Source: Glycocaulis sp050485565
Lineage (GTDB): Bacteria > Pseudomonadota > Alphaproteobacteria > Caulobacterales > Maricaulaceae
NCBI RefSeq assembly: GCF_050485565.1
Contig: NZ_JBJHBQ010000003.1
Coordinates: 1 to 64,000, forward strand
Length of the DNA stretch: 64,000 nt
Reading direction: 5' to 3'
Shown in pieces: positions 25,975-34,074 of the stretch; the first letter of the stretch is position 1, and every line of letters begins with the position of its first letter. A model generated the notes under the pieces. It ran no database searches. It saw only the letters and a list, made by a program, of their open reading frames with translations, and had not been told where the DNA came from. Both the position numbers and the translations under genes were made by a program.

Positions 25975-26008
25975 AGGCCTGCAAACCGCTTTGTCAGCCC
26001 TTTACCCG
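25975..26008. repeat. Direct repeat, right copy (within the ppa 3' end)
   Basis: The intact partner of 23172-23205. It spans the last codons and the TGA stop of ppa plus about 19 bp downstream. The sequence differs from the other copy at two positions (T/C each). The insertion left the ppa coding sequence intact, as integrases acting at gene ends usually do. Confidence 0.9.
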
Positions 26009-26521
26009 CTCCAGCGAGTCCATGATGAGTTCCTGCGCGCGGGCCTTGCCGGCCCAGCCCTGGATTTTCACCCATTTATTGGGTTCAAGATCCTTGTAGT
26101 GCTCGAAGAAGTGGGTGATGCGCATGATCTGCGCCTTGGTGACGTCGGTGTACTCCATGATGTCGTCATAGAGCGGGGTGAGCTTGGGATGCGGGCAGGC
26201 GAGGATTTTCTCGTCCATGCCGCTTTCATCTTCCATCATCAGCACGCCGATGGGCCGCGCACGCACCACACAACCCGGCACCAGCGTGGTCTGGCCCAGC
26301 ACCATGACATCAATCGGGTCGCCATCTTCGGACAGGGTGTGCGGCATGAAGCCGTAATTGCACGGATAGCGCATGGGCGTGTGCAGGAAGCGGTCGACGA
26401 AGACCGTGCCGGATGCCTTGTCCATCTCATACTTCACCGGCTCGCCGCCGACGGGAACCTCGATGATGACATTGATGTCGGTCGGCGGATTAATACCGGC
26501 GGAAATCTGGTCGATGCGCAT
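25994..26521 (-). CDS. ppa: Inorganic pyrophosphatase
   Basis: A family I soluble pyrophosphatase of 175 aa that hydrolyses PPi to two phosphates and so drives biosynthesis. The signature SEDGDPIDVMVL holds the metal-binding Asp residues, and KYEMDKASGTVFVDRFL and YPCNYGFMP are conserved active-site segments. The ATG at 26521 gives MRIDQISAG; the frame extends to 26695 as antisense of the divergent gene's promoter region. The 3' end carries the direct repeat that bounds the gtr cassette. Confidence 0.97.
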   Translation of the reverse strand: MRIDQISAGINPPTDINVIIEVPVGGEPVKYEMDKASGTVFVDRFLHTPMRYPCNYGFMPHTLSEDGDPIDVMVLGQTTLVPGCVVRARPIGVLMMEDESGMDEKILACPHPKLTPLYDDIMEYTDVTKAQIMRITHFFEHYKDLEPNKWVKIQGWAGKARAQELIMDSLERVKG

Positions 26522-26688
26522 GACAGGGAGCCTTCGATCTTGTTTGCGCCCGTGCGGGGCAGGCGGGTTTGGCGCAGGTGATAACGGCTTGAGCGCGTGA
26601 GGCAAGCCGCATTTTGCACTGCACAATGAGCGCCCGCCAAGCTGCATGAGCGATTGCGCGCCGCGCGCCGCTTGGCTAGCGTGCGGCC

Positions 26689-27303
26689 ATGACAATACAA
26701 CGCTTCATCCTTTTCGCCGCGCCGTTTCTCGCGCTTGTCCTGTTCGCTGCGGCTTATGCCCAGACCGATCCCACCGCGCCGGACGCGGTTGTGGAATATG
26801 GCGGGCCGGACCCGGTCATCATCGAGACGGCCGAAGGCCCGGTCGAGTTTATCGCCGAGATTGCCGCCACCGATGCGGCGCGGGCGCGCGGCATGATGTA
26901 CCGCGAATCCATGGAGCCGGACGAGGCGATGCTGTTTGACTTTGAAGTCGTACAGCCGGTCGCCATCTGGATGGCCAACACGCTGATCCCGCTGGACATT
27001 ATCTTCATCCGCGAAGACGGCACGATTGCCAAGATCATTGCGAATGCACAGCCGCTTTCGCGCCGCTCTTTGCCGTCGGACTTCCCGGTTCTGGCCGTGC
27101 TGGAGATCGCGGGCGGGCGCTCTGCGGAGACCGGCATTGCGCCGGGCGATCTGGTGCGTCACGCCCTGTTCGGCACCGATATGGCCGATGAGCCGATGGT
27201 GGACGCCGAAAAGGTGGATGCTGGCGAAGACGCCGCAGAGGACGCTGCTGAGCCGGACGCAGAAGGCTCTGACGGTGGCACGGAAGAGTCCGCTGAGGAG
27301 TAG
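26689..27303 (+). CDS. DUF192 secreted protein with acidic tail
   Basis: A 204-aa exported protein. The signal peptide LFAAPFLALVLFAAAYAQT is followed by a DUF192 domain at about residues 45-160 (EFIAEIAATDAARARGMMYRE, VAIWMANTLIPLDIIFI, AVLEIAGG). The last 40 residues are almost only Asp, Glu, Ala, Gly and Ser. DUF192 proteins are small periplasmic proteins of unknown function. The acidic tail is lineage-specific and may bind cations. It is divergent from ppa. Confidence 0.85.
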   Translation: MTIQRFILFAAPFLALVLFAAAYAQTDPTAPDAVVEYGGPDPVIIETAEGPVEFIAEIAATDAARARGMMYRESMEPDEAMLFDFEVVQPVAIWMANTLIPLDIIFIREDGTIAKIIANAQPLSRRSLPSDFPVLAVLEIAGGRSAETGIAPGDLVRHALFGTDMADEPMVDAEKVDAGEDAAEDAAEPDAEGSDGGTEESAEE

Positions 27304-27360
27304 GGCGCGTCCCGGCCTTGCGCGTGCGCACGGCTTTGCCTAAACGATGCACACGAAATT

Positions 27361-27437
27361 CGGGGCGTAGCGCAGCCTGGTAGCGCATCTGCTTTGGGAG
27401 CAGAGGGTCGCAAGTTCGAATCTTGCCGCCCCGACCA
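27361..27437 (+). tRNA. tRNA-Pro (TGG)
   Basis: The acceptor stem CGGGGCG/CGCCCCG, anticodon stem TCTGC/GCAGA with loop TTTGGGA (anticodon TGG), and T-arm GCAAG TTCGAAT CTTGC all pair. CCA is encoded at 27435-27437. The gene lies 51 bp upstream of the complex I accessory gene. Confidence 0.97.
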
Positions 27438-27488
27438 GCATTGTTGACGGCCGGGCCTTGGCCCGGACGAGCGAGGAAAGAGGCAGGG

Positions 27489-27794
27489 ATGTTCGCACGT
27501 ATCTATCAGCCTTCGCGAAATGCCATGCAATCGGGCCGCGCCCGGACCAAGGCCTGGGTGCTGGAGTTTGAACCCGCGCAGGCCAAGCGCCCCGATCCGC
27601 TGATGGGCTGGGCGGGCTCGGGCGATACCCGCCGTCAGGTGCATCTTTCCTTTGATACGCGCGACGAGGCCGTGGCCTATGCCAAGCGCTATGGCATTCC
27701 TTTCCAGATCCGCGAGGCGCGCGAGACGACGCGGCGCATCAAATCCTACGCGTCCAACTTTGCTGCCGACCGTAAAGAGCCCTGGTCACACTGA
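27489..27794 (+). CDS. NADH:ubiquinone oxidoreductase accessory subunit NDUFS4-like
   Basis: A 101-aa homologue of the mitochondrial 18-kDa complex I subunit NDUFS4, a signature of alphaproteobacterial complex I. The domain fills the protein: ARIYQPSRNAMQSGRARTKAW, FEPAQAKRPDPLMGWAGSGD and DEAVAYAKRYGI. It stabilises the peripheral arm near the NADH module. It is encoded away from the nuo operon, between two tRNA genes, as is common. GAGGAAAGAGG precedes the ATG at 27489. Confidence 0.93.
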   Translation: MFARIYQPSRNAMQSGRARTKAWVLEFEPAQAKRPDPLMGWAGSGDTRRQVHLSFDTRDEAVAYAKRYGIPFQIREARETTRRIKSYASNFAADRKEPWSH

Positions 27795-27828
27795 CCTTGG
27801 CTTTGCTGGTGGCCCGGCAGGCGTGATT

Positions 27829-27905
27829 GACCCCGTAGCTCAGCTGGATAGAGCGCTCGCCTTCTAAGCGAATGGTCGCAGGTTCGAATCCTGCCGGGGT
27901 CGCCA
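27829..27905 (+). tRNA. tRNA-Arg (TCT)
   Basis: The acceptor stem GACCCCG/CGGGGTC is perfect. The anticodon loop CTTCTAA gives TCT, with stem CTCGC/GCGAA (one C-A mismatch at the outer pair). The T-arm GCAGG TTCGAAT CCTGC is normal, and CCA is encoded at 27903-27905. An AT-rich tract and an AT-richer hypothetical gene follow directly. Confidence 0.95.
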
Positions 27906-28007
27906 CCTGCTCTTTATAATGTTGATTTAATTTATATATTCGGCCCATTTACTGCCATGGGCTGTAGCGTTTACAGCGTTGCTTTCTGGTCGTGGCGACG
28001 CACAGGC

Positions 28008-28583
28008 TTAGCTTGGAATTCGAGGTCCGGTCGCGATGAGGCCCTGGCAGATTACCTGCAGCGCGCGAGCCTCGCTGATGGCGATCTGGACATTGAACCG
28101 ACCGCCGAGCCACAGTCCATGTTCATTTATGACCGTTGAACTCGCGTCTGCGGTTACGCCCTGAATAACGTCTGACCGCTCGAACCGGCTTTGTTGGTGG
28201 CCACGGCCTTCAAAGTATTCATCCACGTGAACGGTCATATTGCGTAGCTCGCGGCCCTCAGTGAACAGGTGCGCTGCCTTCTGGAGATGGGGTTCCAATT
28301 CCGGATAGGTCGCGCAGGCCCACTTCAGGCGAACGGCTGCCTCACCAATCGTGCTGATGAAGTGAAAACGTTCGATTTCAAATGAAAGCCTCGCCTCCTC
28401 GTAGTCGGCCTCGGCTTGTGGGTCACGCCAACGTTCCATTTTAGCAGCTAGGCTTTGTTCCAGCTTGTCGTTGGCATTGAGCAGGACGAGGCCGTCATTC
28501 TCAATCGCCCACGGCCATAGCTCTATGCACTGTTGGTGGAACCAGCCAATTGTTCTGGCGCGGTCGGTCGTCTCATCCATCAA
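28008..28583 (-). CDS. Hypothetical protein with a HEPN-like R-x4-H motif
   Basis: A 191-aa protein that I do not recognise. The first 130 residues look strongly alpha-helical (KLEQSLAAKMERWRDPQAE, YEEARLSFEIERFHFI). Near residue 113, ELRNMTVHVDEYFEG contains R-N-x3-H, the form of the catalytic R-x4-6-H motif of HEPN ribonucleases and scaffolds. It lies just downstream of tRNA-Arg, on the opposite strand, in an AT-richer patch, which suggests an accessory gene. The start may be the first or second of two adjacent ATGs. The HEPN link is a motif-level guess. Confidence 0.6.
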   Translation of the reverse strand: MMDETTDRARTIGWFHQQCIELWPWAIENDGLVLLNANDKLEQSLAAKMERWRDPQAEADYEEARLSFEIERFHFISTIGEAAVRLKWACATYPELEPHLQKAAHLFTEGRELRNMTVHVDEYFEGRGHQQSRFERSDVIQGVTADASSTVINEHGLWLGGRFNVQIAISEARALQVICQGLIATGPRIPS

Positions 28584-28598
28584 AGTCTCCCGTAGACA

Positions 28599-29132
28599 CT
28601 ATTCGTAGCCGCCCGCCGTTCCCACCATTCCCCGCTCCCGTAAGTCCCGCGCCATCACGCCGGAGGCCAGCATCAGGCTGAGTGCGCTGGCGGCGAAGAA
28701 CCACAGGCCCGGCTGGCTGGCCGCGGTGGAGAGCGCCTCGTTCGACCAGATCACGATAGCCAGCGCCACGACCACCACATCGGTGAAGGACCATTTGCCG
28801 AGCAGTTCGATCCAGCGCATCGCCACCGGGCTGACGCGCGAGGGGGATAAGCGGTGGATGGCGATCAGCATGGACACCTTCAAAAGCGGCGTGCCGAGCG
28901 AGAAGGTCGCGATCAGCAGGGCCAGCACAGGCTCGCGCGCGCCGATCAGGGCAGCGATGGTGTCGAGAATGGAATAGCTGACCTTGAAGACGATGAGGCT
29001 CTGCGCCTCAAAGAGGGGCAGCATGATGCCCGGCGGAAACAGGATAATGCCCAGGATCAGGAGCGCGCGGGCCATCGCCCCGCCCGTGCCATGCGGGTTG
29101 TCCGTGCCTTGAGTTTGCTCCCGCCCGTCCAT
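28599..29132 (-). CDS. Paraquat-inducible protein A (PqiA) family membrane protein
   Basis: A 177-aa protein with four predicted helices (ALLILGIILFPPGIMLPLFE, YSILDTIAALIG, VLALLIATFSLGTPLLKVSM and the final pair). The segment ELLGKWSFTDVVVVALAIV, with K-W-S/M-x-D-V, is the PqiA domain signature. It represents a single PqiA domain without the cytosolic zinc ribbons. PqiA proteins work with MCE-domain PqiB in lipid traffic, but no MCE gene is beside it. The start at 29132 is chosen because the open frame further upstream is just the repeat cluster. Confidence 0.83.
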   Translation of the reverse strand: MDGREQTQGTDNPHGTGGAMARALLILGIILFPPGIMLPLFEAQSLIVFKVSYSILDTIAALIGAREPVLALLIATFSLGTPLLKVSMLIAIHRLSPSRVSPVAMRWIELLGKWSFTDVVVVALAIVIWSNEALSTAASQPGLWFFAASALSLMLASGVMARDLRERGMVGTAGGYE

Positions 29133-29191
29133 GGTTAACACCGTCCGGGGCGATTGTGGCGGAACGGGGGCGGGAGCCCTCCCAGGCGTCT

Positions 29192-29406
29192 CCCCGACGC
29201 AAGTCGGGGCCCAGAAAGCTGGACACCGGCGTTCGCCGGTGAAACGCGGAGAAGACGGCGGTGCAGGAAGAAAAAAAGCTGGATCCCGGGTCAAGCCCGG
29301 GAACCCGGTTGAGAGCTTGGTGTCATATATCACCGGGGTCCCCCGCCCCGACGGGGGACCCAGAAATCATAGGGGTTCCAGGTTCCATATAAGCCCTGAC
29401 GGGCTT
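29192..29406. repeat. Cluster of five REP-like palindromes
   Basis: The 308-bp gap between the PqiA-like gene and the acyl-CoA dehydrogenase holds five hairpins: 29192-29209 (CCCCGAC/GTCGGGG), 29224-29241 (CACCGGCG/CGCCGGTG), 29284-29302 (TCCCGGG/CCCGGGA), 29336-29361 (GGGTCCCCCG/CGGGGGACCC) and 29391-29406 (AAGCCC/GGGCTT). CCAGAAA or TTCTGG-like words recur between them. The core TCCCGGGTCAAGCCCGGGA is a familiar alphaproteobacterial intergenic repeat. No gene is supported here. Confidence 0.85.
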
Positions 29407-29440
29407 TCTGGGATGACCAGACGGACGAGTGCTGTTGCCC

Positions 29441-30565
29441 CTAATACCCCGAAAGTTTCGCCACCTGGCCCGCGCCCCAGGCATCATCGCCGAGAAGCTC
29501 GCCGGCGGCCTGCGCTCGCTTGTAGTAGAGGCCGATATCGTACTCGTCGGTCATGCCGACGCCGCCGAACATCTGGATGCCTTCGGAAGCTGCAAGGCGC
29601 GACACGGCGGTCGCCTTGGCCTTGGCCGCTGCCGCCCAGATGGGTGCCTGCGAGGGCGTTTCATCGAGCGTGCGCAGCGCCTTCATCACGATGGAACGGG
29701 CCATCTCGATTTCCGACAGCAAGTGCGCGGCGCGGTGCTGCAGCCCCTGAAAGCTCGCGATCGGCACGCCGAACTGCTCGCGCTCCTTGATGTACTCAAT
29801 CGTGACATCGAATGCCTGTTCGGCGACGCCAAGGCTTTCGGCGGCCACGCAGGCCCGGCCCACATCGAGAATGTGTTTCAGTGCGCCTTCAGTATCCTCC
29901 GCGCCGTCCAGCAGGGCATCACCGTCAAGCGCTACGTCCTCGAAGGTGAAGTCTGCGGGCAGATGGCTGTCCACCGTACGGCGGGCCTTGCGGGTCACGC
30001 CCTTCTGATTGCAGTCGACGAGTACCAGGCAGGGCGCGCCCTCCTCATTGCGAGCCACGACGATGACGGCATCAGCCGCCGCGCCATTGGCGACAAAGCG
30101 CTTGGTGCCGTTCAGCACCAGCCCATTGCCCTGCTTTTTCGCGGTCGTGTTGATGGAATCGGGATTGTGGCGTGCGCGCTCGTCCACGGCGAAGCCGATC
30201 ACGGTTTCACCGGAGACGATTTTCGGCAGCCATTTGGCTTTCTGCGCGTCGCTGCCTGCCACCCGCAATGTGGTCGCAGCCAGCACGGCGGTGGAGAGGA
30301 AGGGGGAGGGGGTGAGCGTGCGGCCCATCTCCTGCAGGAGGAGGCCGGCGGCGAACACGCCGAAATCGGCCCCGCCATGGTCTTCCTCGACCAGAATGCC
30401 GGTCCAGCCCATCTCCGCCATGGAGGCCCACAGATCGCGCGAGAAGCCGTCCGGGTTGTTCTCGTCGCGCAGCTTGCGGAAGGCGGTGACGGGCGCGATT
30501 TCGGTGAGGAAGCTGCGTGCGCTGTCACGCAGCATCTGCTCTTCTTCGTTCAGGACAAAGCTCAT
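29441..30565 (-). CDS. Acyl-CoA dehydrogenase (small partner)
   Basis: A 374-aa flavoprotein of the acyl-CoA dehydrogenase family that introduces an alpha-beta double bond in an acyl-CoA. The N-terminal helical domain starts MSFVLNEEEQMLRDSARSFL, the middle beta domain has VIGFAVDERARHN and VLNGTKRFVANGAAADAVIV, and the C-terminal helical domain ends with the FAD-contacting AASEGIQMFGGVGMTDEYDI. The usual catalytic Glu region is less clear than in its partner. It follows the larger dehydrogenase by 21 bp, so the two likely form one operon and perhaps one enzyme. Confidence 0.92.
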   Translation of the reverse strand: MSFVLNEEEQMLRDSARSFLTEIAPVTAFRKLRDENNPDGFSRDLWASMAEMGWTGILVEEDHGGADFGVFAAGLLLQEMGRTLTPSPFLSTAVLAATTLRVAGSDAQKAKWLPKIVSGETVIGFAVDERARHNPDSINTTAKKQGNGLVLNGTKRFVANGAAADAVIVVARNEEGAPCLVLVDCNQKGVTRKARRTVDSHLPADFTFEDVALDGDALLDGAEDTEGALKHILDVGRACVAAESLGVAEQAFDVTIEYIKEREQFGVPIASFQGLQHRAAHLLSEIEMARSIVMKALRTLDETPSQAPIWAAAAKAKATAVSRLAASEGIQMFGGVGMTDEYDIGLYYKRAQAAGELLGDDAWGAGQVAKLSGY

Positions 30566-30586
30566 GGATAAAATGCCTTCTTGAAA

Positions 30587-31765
30587 TCAGGTGCCGGGAA
30601 GCTCAAGCACGCGCTTGGCGACGATATTGAGCTGGATCTCGCTGGTGCCGCCCTCGATGGAGTTGGCGCGGCTGCGAAGCCAGGAGCGGGCGGCCTCGCC
30701 ATCCTCTTCCTTCTCGCCTTCCCAAAGCAGGCCATCAGAGCCGAGCGCAGACATGTTCAGCTCATGGCGGCGCTTGTTCAGCTCGGTACCAACATATTTC
30801 AGGATCGAGGCTTTCGCGCCGACGCCTTCGCCCTTGTCGGCCTCGTCCTTCACGCGGCGCAGCGTGGCTTCAAACGCCAGCGCATCGATGGTCAGGCGCG
30901 CGACATCGCCGCGCAGGATCGGATCGGCGATTTGGCCCTTTTCGTCGACTTCGCCCGCCAGATGGGCCGCGCCCACCGGATTGAGACCACCGGAGACGGC
31001 GTCAGAGACGATACCCGCGCGCTCGTGGCTCAGGAGGTATTTGGCGATGTCCCAGCCCTGACCCGGCTTGCCAACCACATGGCTGACCGGCGCGCGCGCA
31101 TCGTCAAAGAAGGTCTCGCAGAAGGGCGATTTGCCGGAGATCAGCTTGATGGGCTTGGTGGAGACGCCGGGCGTATCCATGTCGATCAGGATGAAGGAAA
31201 TGCCTAAGTGCTTGGGCGCATCGGCCTCGGTGCGCACCAGCGCGAAAATCCAGTCGGACTTGTCGGCGTAGGAGGTCCACACCTTCTGGCCGTTGATGAC
31301 GTACTCATCGCCATCCAGCACGCCCTTGGTACGAAGGCTGGCAAGGTCCGAGCCTGCGCCCGGCTCTGAATAGCCCTGACACCAGCGGATTTCGCCGCGC
31401 GCGATTTTCGGCAGGTGCTCGCGCTTCTGCTCTTCGCTGCCGTATTTGAGCAAAGCCGGGCCAAGCATCCAGATGCCGAAACTGTCCAGCGGGGAGCGGG
31501 CCTTCATGGCCTTCATCTCTTCCTTCAGGACGAAGCCTTCTTCTTTCGAAAGACCGCCGCCGCCGTATTCCTTGGGCCATGTCGGCACGGTCCAGCCGCG
31601 CTCCGCCATGCGCTCCAGCCAGATGCGCTGATCGTCGCTGGCAAAGATCCAGTCGCGCCCGCCCCAGCAGATATCAGCCTCGCCCTTGGCGGGGATGCGC
31701 ATGCCCGGCGGGCAGTTCGCCTCCAGCCAGTCGCGGGTCTCTTTGCGGAATGTTTCAAGGGACAT
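30587..31765 (-). CDS. Acyl-CoA dehydrogenase (large partner)
   Basis: A 392-aa acyl-CoA dehydrogenase. Recognisable segments are WLERMAERGWTVPTWPKEYGGGG, WCQGYSEPGAGSDLASLRTK (the FAD/substrate loop) and SIEGGTSEIQLNIVAKRVLELP, with Glu in the usual catalytic position. The ATG at 31765 (MSLETFRKETRDWLEANCPP) is preferred; the frame opens to 31900 without homology. Adjacent dissimilar dehydrogenase pairs of this sort are known to form alpha-beta heteromers acting on bulky or branched acyl-CoAs, so a non-standard substrate is plausible. Confidence 0.94.
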   Translation of the reverse strand: MSLETFRKETRDWLEANCPPGMRIPAKGEADICWGGRDWIFASDDQRIWLERMAERGWTVPTWPKEYGGGGLSKEEGFVLKEEMKAMKARSPLDSFGIWMLGPALLKYGSEEQKREHLPKIARGEIRWCQGYSEPGAGSDLASLRTKGVLDGDEYVINGQKVWTSYADKSDWIFALVRTEADAPKHLGISFILIDMDTPGVSTKPIKLISGKSPFCETFFDDARAPVSHVVGKPGQGWDIAKYLLSHERAGIVSDAVSGGLNPVGAAHLAGEVDEKGQIADPILRGDVARLTIDALAFEATLRRVKDEADKGEGVGAKASILKYVGTELNKRRHELNMSALGSDGLLWEGEKEEDGEAARSWLRSRANSIEGGTSEIQLNIVAKRVLELPGT

Positions 31766-31940
31766 TCGAGGTCTCCTCCCGTTTACGTTTACGTCAAGGT
31801 TAGGCTGAGGCTGCGCGTGACGCCAGCCCCGATTTGCGCTTGGCTGTGAGCAGGCAGCGCGGCGAATGCGCGCGCATCGCTTGCAGGACGCCGCCAACAC
31901 GATAAGTAGCTGCCCAATGCTTACCGATCAGAGGCCGCCC

Positions 31941-33008
31941 ATGTCCGCCCACACCGCACTGCCACGCCCCTTCACGCAGGAAGGCACCAGCCGCGCCATG
32001 TTCTGGTGGCTGGTGGTCATTGCCGCGCTGGTCATCGCGATGATCGTGGTCGGCGGGGCAACGCGGCTGACGGGCTCCGGCCTCTCCATCACGGAATGGC
32101 GGCCTGTTACCGGCGCCATCCCGCCCATGACCGAGCAGGGCTGGCAGGAGGAGCTGGAGAAGTACCGGCAGATTCCCCAATACCAGCTGCAGAACCGCGG
32201 GATGAGCATGGAGGAATTCCAGTTCATCTACTGGTGGGAATGGGGCCATCGCCAGCTTGGCCGCGTCCTCGGATTTGCGTTTGCGCTGCCCTTCGCCTTC
32301 TTCCTGTTCACCCGGCGCGTGCCGCAGCGCCTGCAGACGCGGCTATGGGTGCTGTTTGCGCTCGGCGGGCTGCAAGGCGCGATTGGCTGGTGGATGGTCG
32401 CCTCCGGGCTGACAGAGCGCGTCTCGGTCAGCCAGTACCGGCTAGCCACCCACCTCATCATGGCATTCGCCATTCTGGGCCTGACACTGTGGACGGCGCT
32501 GGAGCTGCGCTACGGCAAGACGCGCATCCTTCAGCGCGGAAAGCTGTTCACGCTCGCGAGCGTGTTCTGGGGCGCGGTCCTGTTCCAGATTGCGCTCGGC
32601 GCGCTGGTGGCGGGCACCGGGGCAGGGCGCATCTTCACCACCTGGCCGGGCTTTGAAGGCCAGCTGATCCCGGAAGACTATCTCTCCGGCCTGCCCATCT
32701 GGCGCGCCGTGTTTGAAAGCCTGCCAGCGGTGCAGTTCCAGCACCGCTGGGTGGGATACGCTCTGGCCATTCTGGGGGGCGTGCTGGCTTTCCGGTTGTG
32801 GCGCACCGGCGCTGAGGATTTACGCCGCGCAGGAACCATCCTGCCCGTGCTGATCGCCGGGCAGGTGGCGCTGGGCATCTGGACGCTGGTCTCTGCTTCG
32901 CCGCTCGGCCTGTCGCTCGCCCACCAAGCAGGCGCGATCACGCTCTTCCTGATGGCAGGCTTCACCGCCTGGCTGACGGCGAGGACGCAGACTATTCCGG
33001 CGCGGTGA
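31941..33008 (+). CDS. ctaA: Heme A synthase (COX15/CtaA, type 2)
   Basis: A 355-aa inner-membrane enzyme that oxidises heme O to heme A for aa3-type cytochrome oxidase. Eight helices are visible. The four heme-ligand His positions appear in WWEWGHRQLGRVLG, LATHLIMAF, QFQHRWVGYALA and LSLAHQAGA. The N-terminus VVGGATRLTGSGLSITEWRPV is diagnostic of the alphaproteobacterial/mitochondrial form. The ATG at 31941, behind AGAGG, is chosen over 31917. It is divergent from the dehydrogenase operon and overlaps the end of the phytase-like gene by 17 bp. Confidence 0.96.
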   Translation: MSAHTALPRPFTQEGTSRAMFWWLVVIAALVIAMIVVGGATRLTGSGLSITEWRPVTGAIPPMTEQGWQEELEKYRQIPQYQLQNRGMSMEEFQFIYWWEWGHRQLGRVLGFAFALPFAFFLFTRRVPQRLQTRLWVLFALGGLQGAIGWWMVASGLTERVSVSQYRLATHLIMAFAILGLTLWTALELRYGKTRILQRGKLFTLASVFWGAVLFQIALGALVAGTGAGRIFTTWPGFEGQLIPEDYLSGLPIWRAVFESLPAVQFQHRWVGYALAILGGVLAFRLWRTGAEDLRRAGTILPVLIAGQVALGIWTLVSASPLGLSLAHQAGAITLFLMAGFTAWLTARTQTIPAR

Positions 33009-34074
33009 CCGCCCGGCCCAGCACGTCGCGCGTCACCAGCTTGATCCGGCCATCTTCGCCATCGTGAATGGCGGCGAGGCCATTGGAAAAGCCCATGCCG
33101 CTGAACGGCAGGTCGGTGACGGTGAGCGCGCCGGGGCGCTGCAGCCCGGCAATCGACATTTCGCTGCGCACTTCAATGGCGGAAATCTCTTCCAGCGTGC
33201 GCGCGTCAAACACGCCGACCACGCCTTCTGCGGCCAGCGGAACCAGTACGACAGGGCGGCCATAAAGCTCGGTATAGGCAAAGTGCAGTACCGATAGGCC
33301 ATCGGCATCGGCGCGTACCGAACCTGCGGAGTCAATGCGGGCCAGACCACCGGTTGAGCTGCCGATGATGATGTCGCCATCTACGCCTGCGCAGCGCTCT
33401 GCGGTGAAGGGCAGGGCGATTTCGGCGGTGCGGTTGAGCGTCAGGCGTTCTCCGCCCGTATCCATCATCCGCCATACGGTGGCGCGCCGGTTGGCGTGCA
33501 AAAGGGCAAGTTCGACAAACCCGGTCCCGCGCCGGTAGAGGCAGACCCCCTCGACCGGATCGCTGACACTGGCAACATCGAGCGGCAGCGGCTCGATGGC
33601 CTGCATGCCCGGCAGAACGATGAAGCCGCGCACCAGCCGGTCGGCATCGCTGCCAAACAGCAGTGAGAGCGTGGTTCCGCGCATGTCAAACGCCGGTACG
33701 GCGGCCAGGCTGGTCAGGGCCGGGCCAGCCGTCTGGAAGACGCGCTCGCCAAAATCGTTGAAGGCGTCAAACCCGCCACCGCGCACGGCCGCGATGATAA
33801 GGCCCGCATCGCGCGCCTCGCCATTGGGCAGCAGCGCGATGTGATCGGCGGAGCTGGTCTCCTGCGTCATCCCCGTGACCGGAACCGCGCGGATATTGGC
33901 CGTCGTCTCGGCGCGCTCGCGGTCTTCCGTGACCGGTGGCTCTTCGCACGCGCTGAGGGTAGCCGCTAGACAGAGGCTAGCGAGCGCCGCTCCCAAGGTC
34001 CGCGTACGGCGAAAGTGCGCCCCGGCCCCTTTTGCACGTTGAAGAAAAGCGTCGTTCCGTCGGGTGAAAAGCAT
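32992..34074 (-). CDS. Beta-propeller phytase-like lipoprotein
   Basis: A secreted protein of up to 360 aa. The signal region LGAALASLCLAATLSACEEPP ends in a lipobox. The rest is a series of beta-propeller blades, and SDPVEGVCLYRRGTGFVELALL fits the calcium-site region of beta-propeller (3-)phytases, which release phosphate from phytate. The ATG at 34074 overlaps the upstream PhoX-like gene by 109 bp. That is long, so a downstream TTG at 33996 (LGAALASL) is possible. Position after a PhoX-like phosphatase supports a role in phosphate scavenging at the outer membrane or surface. Confidence 0.75.
   Translation of the reverse strand: MLFTRRNDAFLQRAKGAGAHFRRTRTLGAALASLCLAATLSACEEPPVTEDRERAETTANIRAVPVTGMTQETSSADHIALLPNGEARDAGLIIAAVRGGGFDAFNDFGERVFQTAGPALTSLAAVPAFDMRGTTLSLLFGSDADRLVRGFIVLPGMQAIEPLPLDVASVSDPVEGVCLYRRGTGFVELALLHANRRATVWRMMDTGGERLTLNRTAEIALPFTAERCAGVDGDIIIGSSTGGLARIDSAGSVRADADGLSVLHFAYTELYGRPVVLVPLAAEGVVGVFDARTLEEISAIEVRSEMSIAGLQRPGALTVTDLPFSGMGFSNGLAAIHDGEDGRIKLVTRDVLGRAVTAPE

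Noticed and set aside
27829..28600. tRNA-Arg as an attachment site for the gene behind it
   Set aside because: No integrase nearby and no repeat of the tRNA 3' end was found around 28.6 kb.
29429..30571. 380-codon plus-strand frame over the small acyl-CoA dehydrogenase
   Set aside because: Mirror of a well-conserved enzyme, with no start signal of its own.
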